The position numbers were made by a program, and so were the translations under genes. This document shows, piece after piece, positions 7,413 through 12,419 of a DNA stretch of 12,419 nt (within the stretch, counting starts at the first letter, position 1; each line of letters starts with the position of its first letter). The notes beneath the pieces were generated by a model. That model did no database searches and was not told the origin of the DNA. It saw only the letters and a list, made by a program, of their open reading frames with translations. The DNA is from UBA1930 sp943371535 (GTDB lineage: Bacteria > Bacteroidota > Bacteroidia > Chitinophagales > Chitinophagaceae): NCBI GenBank assembly GCA_943371535.1, contig CALRVE020000071.1:1-12419 (forward strand). The letters run 5' to 3'.

Positions 7413-7491
7413 GACACGGATACACGGATTTGCACGGACTTTAAGCTAACTATAAAGAAGAATCCCTGATTTTCCGTGCTTTCGTGGCAAT
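7411..7491. repeat. Inverted 'cacggat' repeat, right half of composite repeat copy B
   Basis: The left side carries gacacggatacacggatt (7413-7430). The right side, tttccgtgctttcgtggcaat (7471-7491), reads attgccacgaaagcacgga in reverse complement, so the two arms form an imperfect long stem. Order, spacing and wording match copy A at 4301-4383. It sits in the gap between the convergent genes ftsK and pyrF; I see no separate terminator for pyrF there. Confidence 0.75.
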
Positions 7492-7530
7492 ACGGTCTTT
7501 TTTAAAGTACATTCCGTAAAAGCCCCATTT

Positions 7531-8334
7531 TTATTTTAAATAGCTACTCATTTCTACTTGATATTGCATGGCAATTTCTTTTGCATCTGTGGCATAAGTG
7601 GCTTCATTACCTGCATAAATTATGGCTCTGCTAGCGTTAATGAGCAATCCACAATCGCTGTTTAAACCAAACTTACTTACGTCTTGTAAACTTCCTCCTT
7701 GAAAACCTACTCCAGGTACTAAAATAAAATTATCGGGTATAATGGTTCGTATGTTTTGCAATTCACTTGCTTGTGTTGCACCAACAACAAACATGAGATT
7801 TTCTGGACTGCCCCATTGAGCAATTGTGCCAATTACTTTTTCGTATAAATATTGCTCTCCTACTTTTTGTAATTCAAAATCTTGTGCTCCTTTATTAGAA
7901 GTTAAGCCCAATACAATGGTGAATTTATTGTCATATTCTAAAAACGGACGAACACTGTCTTCTCCCATATAAGGAGCAACAGTAATGGCATCGAAGGGTA
8001 ATGTTTCAAAAAAAGCTTTGGCATATTGTGCCGATGTATTGCCAATATCGCCTCTTTTGGCATCTGCAATTTTAAGGTGTGTAGATGGTATATAATGAAC
8101 TGTTTCTTCCATTGCTTGCCATCCCTTCACTCCCATTGATTCATAGAATGCAGTATTTATTTTGTAGCTAACACAGTAGTCTTTTGTAGCATCAATAATG
8201 GCTTTATTAAAAGCAACAATAGCGTTGGGTTGTTGTTGCAAATGCTTGGGAACTTTCTGAATATCGGTATCTAATCCAACACATAAATAACTTTGTTTCT
8301 CTTTAATTTGATTTACTAAATAGCTTTTATTCAT
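7531..8334 (-). CDS. pyrF: Orotidine 5'-phosphate decarboxylase
   Basis: This enzyme decarboxylates OMP to UMP, the last step of de novo pyrimidine synthesis, in the cytosol. The 267-residue length and motif spacing fit the longer PyrF type. Visible features include VGLDTD (19-24), Lys58 in YKIN, the catalytic signature DAKRGDIGNT at 91-100 (Asp91, catalytic Lys93, Asp96), APYMGEDSVRPFL in the middle, and the phosphate-binding VPGVGFQGG near the C-terminus. All key residues are present and the TIM-barrel length is complete. The gene is convergent with ftsK, and its start is separated from the Uma2 remnant by a terminator on the same strand, so it should have its own promoter. No clear -7 box was found upstream of it. 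Confidence 0.95.
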   Translation of the reverse strand: MNKSYLVNQIKEKQSYLCVGLDTDIQKVPKHLQQQPNAIVAFNKAIIDATKDYCVSYKINTAFYESMGVKGWQAMEETVHYIPSTHLKIADAKRGDIGNTSAQYAKAFFETLPFDAITVAPYMGEDSVRPFLEYDNKFTIVLGLTSNKGAQDFELQKVGEQYLYEKVIGTIAQWGSPENLMFVVGATQASELQNIRTIIPDNFILVPGVGFQGGSLQDVSKFGLNSDCGLLINASRAIIYAGNEATYATDAKEIAMQYQVEMSSYLK

Positions 8335-8354
8335 GCTGCGAAACTAATTGCTTT

Positions 8355-8382
8355 GCAATAAAAAACCATCGTTAAACGATGG
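8355..8382 (-). terminator. Rho-independent terminator after the Uma2-family gene
   Basis: On the minus strand ccatcg (8382-8377) pairs with cgatgg (8371-8366) over a 5-nt loop and runs into six T residues (8365-8360) and then att. It begins about 8 nt beyond the Uma2-family stop codon. Confidence 0.8.
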
Positions 8383-8390
8383 TGTAAATT

Positions 8391-8918
8391 TTAAAATGTG
8401 AAAACGGTATTTAACAGTTTAGTTTTAAGCTTTCCTTTCACCGATTTTTGTAGCACATACTTATTGTTTTTTAAATAATAAGTAACAACCGTTTTATCAT
8501 CGGCATCTACAATAAAATATTCTTTTACTCCATATTTTTCGTACTGATGTTTCTTTTTAATTAAGTCATCATTTTTATTACCCGGAGATAATACTTCAAC
8601 AATCATATCTGGTGCACCATGTACACCATCATCTTTAATGCAATGTGCATTTTCGTTTGCAATAAAAAACACATCAGGTTGTACAGCGTTATTGACACCT
8701 AATTACACATCAACTGGTGCAAAAGCAACCTTACCCAAATGATGCTCATTTACAAATTGTTTGATTGAACCAAATATGGCTTCTACCGTTTCAAAATGAA
8801 TAAATCTTGGTGCTGGACTCATGTATAATCTATTATTAATTAGTTGAATAGGTGTACCTTCTGGTAACAGTTTGTACACGTCTAACATTGATTGTGGTCT
8901 TGACAATACCTTTTCCAT
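8391..8918 (-). pseudogene. Uma2 family (DUF820) endonuclease-like gene interrupted by one in-frame TAA
   Basis: One 175-codon frame is split by a TAA at codon 72 (8703-8705). The upstream part (71 codons) carries the Uma2 N-terminus, with LPEGTPIQLINNRLYMSPAP and ending in KVAFAPVDV. After the stop the same frame continues without a shift: LGVNNAVQPDVFFI, then GAPDMIVEVLSPG and KYGVKEYFIVD, the conserved core of the PD-(D/E)XK-like Uma2 fold (Asp82, Glu108). In relatives this point usually reads like DVYL or DVVL, so a single base change (for example TAT or TAC to TAA) would explain the break. The C-terminal part could in principle restart at a GTG (8672). Family members are common and often multicopy; their function is largely unknown. 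Alternatives are a sequencing error or a recent null allele. Confidence 0.85.
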
Positions 8919-8922
8919 ACAC

Positions 8923-8930
8923 CAAATTTA
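8923..8930 (-). promoter_or_regulatory. Possible -7 box of the Uma2-family gene
   Basis: On the minus strand taaatttg (8930-8923) matches TAnnTTTG exactly and ends 4 nt before the ATG, which would imply a very short or absent leader. A TTG lies 22 nt further upstream, inside the amylase terminator. The match may be chance in such AT-rich DNA. Confidence 0.3.
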
Positions 8931-8963
8931 AAATAAAAAAGCCGATTGGAATCAATCGGCTTT
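8931..8963 (-). terminator. Rho-independent terminator of the amylase-family gene
   Basis: On the minus strand gccgattg (8960-8953) pairs perfectly with caatcggc (8948-8941) over a 4-nt loop, extended by three A-T pairs. It is followed by ttttttatttt (8940-8930). It lies about 18 nt past the stop codon of the amylase-family gene. Confidence 0.9.
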
Positions 8964-8980
8964 ACAAAAAATAAATCTAT

Positions 8981-10345
8981 TTATTTATACTCATACACTA
9001 CATAACCCCAAGGTTCTATTTGCCAATTACTATTTTTCAATTCCTCTGAGCTACCCATAAAAACATTGTAAGCTTTGCCCAATAAACCTGCATCTTTAAT
9101 TAAAATATTTTGTGGATTGGCACTTAAATTCAAAATAACCAATACTTTATTTTTGTCTTTTTCCCTTACAAAAGCATACACAAATTTATCATCACCAACC
9201 GATACTTTTTTAAACGATGCATTGGCACTTAATGCTGCATTATTTTTTCTCAGCGTTAATAATGTTTTATAAAAATTGGCTCTCTCGTATTTACCAAAAC
9301 TGATGGTGTCTTTATAAAAGAAACTTAAGCTATCTAAAAATGGTTCTTCTTGTCCGCTATAAATTAATGGAACCGATTGTTTCATGGTTTGTGTTAACAC
9401 CGCAAATGGAGCATGCACAGCACCTGGCATTGTTGCATAGTCGGCTTTGTTCCAAGTGTTTTCATCATGATTGCTGGTAAAGAACATTCTTGTTGCATTT
9501 GAAGGATAGAGTGTATCTGCTTTTGCAATAGCACTATCTAAACTGCTAATATTTCGGCTACCATTGGCAATTTGTTTCAACACAGCAAAATCGTGCCATG
9601 CATAGTTGGCATCAAAACCACTTTCATGTAAGCCTTTTTTATCGCCTTCGGCCAACATAAAAATATTTTTTTCTTTCTTCAATGCAGTAATACATTTTTT
9701 CCAAAATTCATTTTTTACTTCACCAGCAACATCGCATCTAAAACCATCAATATCGGTTTCTGTAATCCAAAATTTCATTTGTGCAATCATGGTATCTTGA
9801 AAAGCTAGATTCTCATAATTCAATTTTCTGGTATCTGTCCAATCAAATGGAGAAATTGGTTTTTTAGTTACACTATCCAACACATAAAAATCTGGATTGG
9901 TGGTTAACCATTTATGATCGGCACCAGTATGATTGGGTACCCAATCTATAATTACTTTCATGCCCAATGAATGGCATTTTTTTACCAAAGATTTCCAATC
10001 TTCCAATGTGCCAAACTCTGGATTTACATCTACATAACTTTGAACTGCATAATAACTACCCAATGTTCCTTTTCTATCTAATTTACTAATAGGATGAATG
10101 GGCATAAACCACAATGTTTGAACCCCCATTTCTTTTAAGCGATCTATATGTTGTTCAAATGCTTTAAAAGTACCTTCTGGAGTGTATTGACGAACGTTTA
10201 CTTCGTAAATATTTCCTTGCATAATCCATGAAGGATGACCATCAATGGTGGCAGTATCTTTTACTACGACAGTATCGCTATCATTTTTACAAGAAGAGAG
10301 TAAATACATTAAACTAAATGCACTAAGCAGAAATTTAAATTTCAT
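8981..10345 (-). CDS. GH13 alpha-amylase family lipoprotein
   Basis: A glycoside hydrolase family 13 enzyme, probably acting on alpha-glucans outside the cytoplasm. From ATG 10345 it has 454 residues: a lipoprotein signal with lipobox LSSC (Cys19) followed by KNDSD, then the (beta/alpha)8 barrel. The four GH13 signature regions are DWVPNH (134-139), GFRCDVAGE (201-209, nucleophile Asp205), LAEGD (231-235, acid/base Glu233) and SNHDEN (291-296, Asp294). A small beta-rich C-terminal domain (about 385-454) ends the protein, with no extra binding module. The frame is open 27 codons further up, but those residues would bury the signal peptide, so 10345 is preferred. The charged residues after Cys19 loosely recall the surface-export signals of Bacteroidota lipoproteins. 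No susC/susD-like genes adjoin it. Exact substrate unknown. Confidence 0.92.
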   Translation of the reverse strand: MKFKFLLSAFSLMYLLSSCKNDSDTVVVKDTATIDGHPSWIMQGNIYEVNVRQYTPEGTFKAFEQHIDRLKEMGVQTLWFMPIHPISKLDRKGTLGSYYAVQSYVDVNPEFGTLEDWKSLVKKCHSLGMKVIIDWVPNHTGADHKWLTTNPDFYVLDSVTKKPISPFDWTDTRKLNYENLAFQDTMIAQMKFWITETDIDGFRCDVAGEVKNEFWKKCITALKKEKNIFMLAEGDKKGLHESGFDANYAWHDFAVLKQIANGSRNISSLDSAIAKADTLYPSNATRMFFTSNHDENTWNKADYATMPGAVHAPFAVLTQTMKQSVPLIYSGQEEPFLDSLSFFYKDTISFGKYERANFYKTLLTLRKNNAALSANASFKKVSVGDDKFVYAFVREKDKNKVLVILNLSANPQNILIKDAGLLGKAYNVFMGSSEELKNSNWQIEPWGYVVYEYK

Positions 10346-10362
10346 AACAATCGTTTTAGAAG

Positions 10363-10399
10363 CTAAAAATAAGTAGTTAATGTGTAAAATTAACACATT
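10363..10399 (-). promoter_or_regulatory. Candidate promoter and inverted repeat upstream of the amylase gene
   Basis: Reading the minus strand, tatttttag (10371-10363) is one base off TAnnTTTG and lies 17 nt before the ATG. Just upstream, aatgtgt (10379-10385) and acacatt (10393-10399) form a perfect 7-bp inverted repeat with 7-nt spacing, placed where an operator for a dimeric regulator could sit. Evidence is positional only. Confidence 0.35.
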
Positions 10400-10482
10400 T
10401 ATCAAAAATTCTTTTTGAGTATTCAATTCAGCATGAAAAAAATGGATTTATGATAAGTCTTATGCTCAAAACATCTAACAGT

Positions 10483-10491
10483 TATCTTTGT
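10483..10491 (+). promoter_or_regulatory. Bacteroidota-type -7 promoter box of lysC
   Basis: tatctttgt matches TAnnTTTGY exactly and ends 21 nt before the lysC ATG. No good TTG -33 element is seen at the usual distance. The gap 10346-10512 therefore carries two divergent promoters. Confidence 0.5.
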
Positions 10492-10512
10492 AACACATAG
10501 AATACAAACATT

Positions 10513-11766
10513 ATGAAGGTTTTTAAATTTGGAGGAGCAAGTGCCAATAGTATAGAAAGAATTCAAAATATTGCCACTATACTTAACAGTTATAAGGAAG
10601 AAAAGATTGTAATGATTATTTCGGCAATGGGTAAAACTACCAATGCTTTAGAAAAAGTAGCTAACTCATTTTATGCAGGTAACAAAGAAGAAGCACTGAC
10701 TTTTTTTACCGCTATTAAGCAACAACATATTACTACTTCAAAATATTTATTGGTTACACATTACAACCCTTGTGTTGCACAATTGAATGATTATTTTACT
10801 GAAGTAGAATGGTTGTTACATGATAAACCTGTGAGAGATTATGATTACTACTATGATCAAATTGTTTGTGTAGGCGAACTCATTAGCACTTGCATTATCA
10901 GCTATTATTTAAATGAAGTGGGCATAGCCAATACCTTGTTAGATGTAAGAGATATTTTAAAAACAGATAGCAATTTTAGGGAGGCCAATATTAACTGGAA
11001 CAAAACCATTGAACATAGTACTGCATTAACATCTACCAATAAAAATTTGGTAATTACACAGGGCTTTATTGGCTGTACTGATGACAATGAAAGTACTACA
11101 CTTGGCAGAGAAGGCAGTGATTATACAGCAGCCATTTTTGCCAATATTTTAAATGCCGAAAGTGTAACCATTTGGAAAGATGTTGAAGGTGTAATGAATG
11201 CCGATCCAAAATCTTATCCTGACGCAACACTAATATCAGCATTAAGTTTTACCGAAGTAATTGAGATGGCTTATTACGGTGCACAAGTAATTCACCCAAA
11301 AACCATCAAACCTTTACAAAACAAAGGCATTCCATTGCAAGTAAAATGTTTCTTAGATCCTCGTTTACCAGGTACAATCGTTAATAATAAAATTAGTAAG
11401 CAATTACCACCGATTATTGTTATAAAAGAACATCAGGTATTAATTCACTTACATAGTCAAGACTTTAGTTTTGTAGGCGAAGCTCCAATGGCCAAACTAT
11501 ATGAAATTTTTGCACAACTGAATATTAAACCCAATCTAATACAAACTGGAGCCATTAGTTTACAAATTGGCTTAGACGATAGACCAGAAAAAATTGAACA
11601 ATTTGCAGCAGCAGCTTCTACTATTTTTGATGTGCAAGTTGAAAAAGGATTGCAACTATTAACCATCAGACATTATACACCAGCAATTTTCAACGAGTTG
11701 ATAGGTGATAAAGAAATTATTCTAGAACAAAAAACTAAAGAAACCGTTCAAGTTTTGTTTAAATGA
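10513..11766 (+). CDS. lysC: Aspartate kinase, monofunctional
   Basis: Aspartokinase phosphorylates aspartate, the first step toward lysine/diaminopimelate, threonine and methionine. The 417 residues show an amino-acid kinase domain with KFGGAS (5-10), the loop STTLGREGSDYTA (about 194-206), WKDVEGVMNADP and EMAYYGAQVIHPKT. A C-terminal regulatory ACT-type region (about 315-417, including FSFVGEAPMAKLYEIF) follows. There is no homoserine dehydrogenase domain, so it is not a ThrA/MetL fusion. KFGGA replaces the more common KFGGT or KFGGS, a mild variation; all other motifs look intact. ACT domains usually bind the end-product amino acids for feedback control; which one applies here cannot be read from sequence. 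It is divergent from the amylase gene and has its own -7 box. Confidence 0.93.
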   Translation: MKVFKFGGASANSIERIQNIATILNSYKEEKIVMIISAMGKTTNALEKVANSFYAGNKEEALTFFTAIKQQHITTSKYLLVTHYNPCVAQLNDYFTEVEWLLHDKPVRDYDYYYDQIVCVGELISTCIISYYLNEVGIANTLLDVRDILKTDSNFREANINWNKTIEHSTALTSTNKNLVITQGFIGCTDDNESTTLGREGSDYTAAIFANILNAESVTIWKDVEGVMNADPKSYPDATLISALSFTEVIEMAYYGAQVIHPKTIKPLQNKGIPLQVKCFLDPRLPGTIVNNKISKQLPPIIVIKEHQVLIHLHSQDFSFVGEAPMAKLYEIFAQLNIKPNLIQTGAISLQIGLDDRPEKIEQFAAAASTIFDVQVEKGLQLLTIRHYTPAIFNELIGDKEIILEQKTKETVQVLFK

Positions 11767-11771
11767 TTTAT

Positions 11772-11813
11772 AACAAAGCATATTAAACTTAATGTTTGAA
11801 GCTTTGTTGTTTC
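11772..11813 (+). terminator. Possible weak terminator after lysC
   Basis: aacaaagc (11772-11779) and gctttgtt (11801-11808) are perfect reverse complements separated by 21 nt, followed by gtttc. The long loop and short T tract make this a weak candidate. Confidence 0.35.
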
Positions 11814-11863
11814 ATTAACAATTAATAGTCTTAGTGTTACGTATGTACTTACAAACATTTCTT

Positions 11864-12419
11864 ATGCAAAAAATATTTTTCAGCGGTTTATTAGCAATGG
11901 TGTCATTATTATCCTGTGCTCAAACAAAAACAAAAAAAGAACAAAAAAATATGAGTGAAGTTAAAATACCCGATGGCGTACAAACCGAAATTGCCGATTT
12001 TGGCTCAGGTTGTTTTTGGTGTACCGAAGCCATTTTTCAACGTTTAGAAGGTGTATATAGTGTAAGAAGTGGTTATGGCGGCGGTCATGTTGAGAACCCA
12101 ACTTACGAACAAGTTTGTGATAAAACTACTGGACATGCAGAACTAGTAAGAATTGTGTACGACCCTAAAAAAATAACCTTTGATGAATTGTTAGAAGTAT
12201 TCTGGAAAACCCATGACCCAACAACTCCAAATCAACAAGGTGCCGATGTTGGTCCACAATACAGGAGTGTAATTTTTTACCATTCTACTGAGCAAAAAGA
12301 TAAAGCAGAAAAATACAAAGTTGCTTTAGATGCAAGTGGAGCCTGGGATAAACCTATTGTTACAACAATTGAGGCGTTTAAAAATTATTACCCTGCCGAA
12401 TTGTATCATCAGAACTATT
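11864..12419 (+). CDS. msrA: Peptide methionine-S-sulfoxide reductase MsrA, lipoprotein form (3' end cut by window)
   Basis: MsrA reduces methionine-S-sulfoxide in oxidised proteins. 185 codons are visible and the frame is still open at the window edge; about 20-30 more residues are expected. The N-terminus reads as a lipoprotein signal with LLSC (Cys18) and a Lys/Gln-rich spacer, so the enzyme is likely anchored outside the cytoplasm. The catalytic motif is SGCFWCTE with Cys50 and a second Cys at 53. Further family motifs are GYGGG, NPTYEQVC, TGHAE, FWKTHDPTTPNQQGADVG, QYRSVIFYH and YPAELYHQNY at the end. An internal ATG at 11951 (Met30) would give a cytosolic form without the signal. The family normally has GGCFWC; Ser replaces the first Gly. 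It follows lysC on the same strand after a 97-nt gap with a possible weak terminator. Confidence 0.93.
   Translation, partial: MQKIFFSGLLAMVSLLSCAQTKTKKEQKNMSEVKIPDGVQTEIADFGSGCFWCTEAIFQRLEGVYSVRSGYGGGHVENPTYEQVCDKTTGHAELVRIVYDPKKITFDELLEVFWKTHDPTTPNQQGADVGPQYRSVIFYHSTEQKDKAEKYKVALDASGAWDKPIVTTIEAFKNYYPAELYHQNY

Noticed and set aside
10346..10426. Longer N-terminus of the amylase-family protein from 10426
   Set aside because: It would put 27 residues before a textbook lipoprotein signal and would cover the candidate promoter and inverted repeat.

Overview
This AT-rich window looks like a chromosomal segment of a Bacteroidota bacterium, probably near the Chitinophagaceae or Sphingobacteriia. 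Three things point there: start codons without recognisable Shine-Dalgarno sequences, several upstream boxes matching the Bacteroidota -7 element TAnnTTTG, and lipoproteins with short lipobox signals. The gene content is mostly housekeeping and metabolic. The taxonomic call is inference from style and protein character, not from a search.

Layout: positions 1-647 hold no gene. They contain a perfect 46-bp palindrome, a factor-independent terminator, degenerate 'cacggat' repeats and a long pyrimidine-rich tract with a 14-bp tandem repeat. Next comes a two-gene operon of an NfeD-like membrane protein and a flotillin (648-2739), closed by a strong terminator. A repeat-bearing gap leads to aroK (shikimate kinase, 3137-3658), an A-rich degenerate repeat, and a DUF423 membrane protein (3775-4161). 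The next gap (4162-4680) is a mosaic of hairpin repeats before ftsK (4681-7365). On the minus strand follow pyrF (7531-8334), a Uma2-family gene broken by one in-frame stop (8391-8918) and a GH13 alpha-amylase-family lipoprotein (8981-10345). Divergent from the amylase are lysC-type aspartate kinase (10513-11766) and a lipoprotein MsrA cut by the window end (11864 onward).

The genes do not form one pathway. NfeD plus flotillin is a recognised membrane-microdomain pair. aroK (chorismate/aromatic amino acids), lysC (aspartate-family amino acids) and pyrF (UMP) are separate biosynthetic steps. ftsK handles chromosome segregation at division. The amylase and MsrA act outside the cytoplasm.

I found no convincing new defence, mobile or biosynthetic system. 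The items most worth a second look are the two copies of a composite 'terminator hairpin plus long inverted repeat' element, the palindrome at the left edge, and the Uma2 gene with a single nonsense codon.
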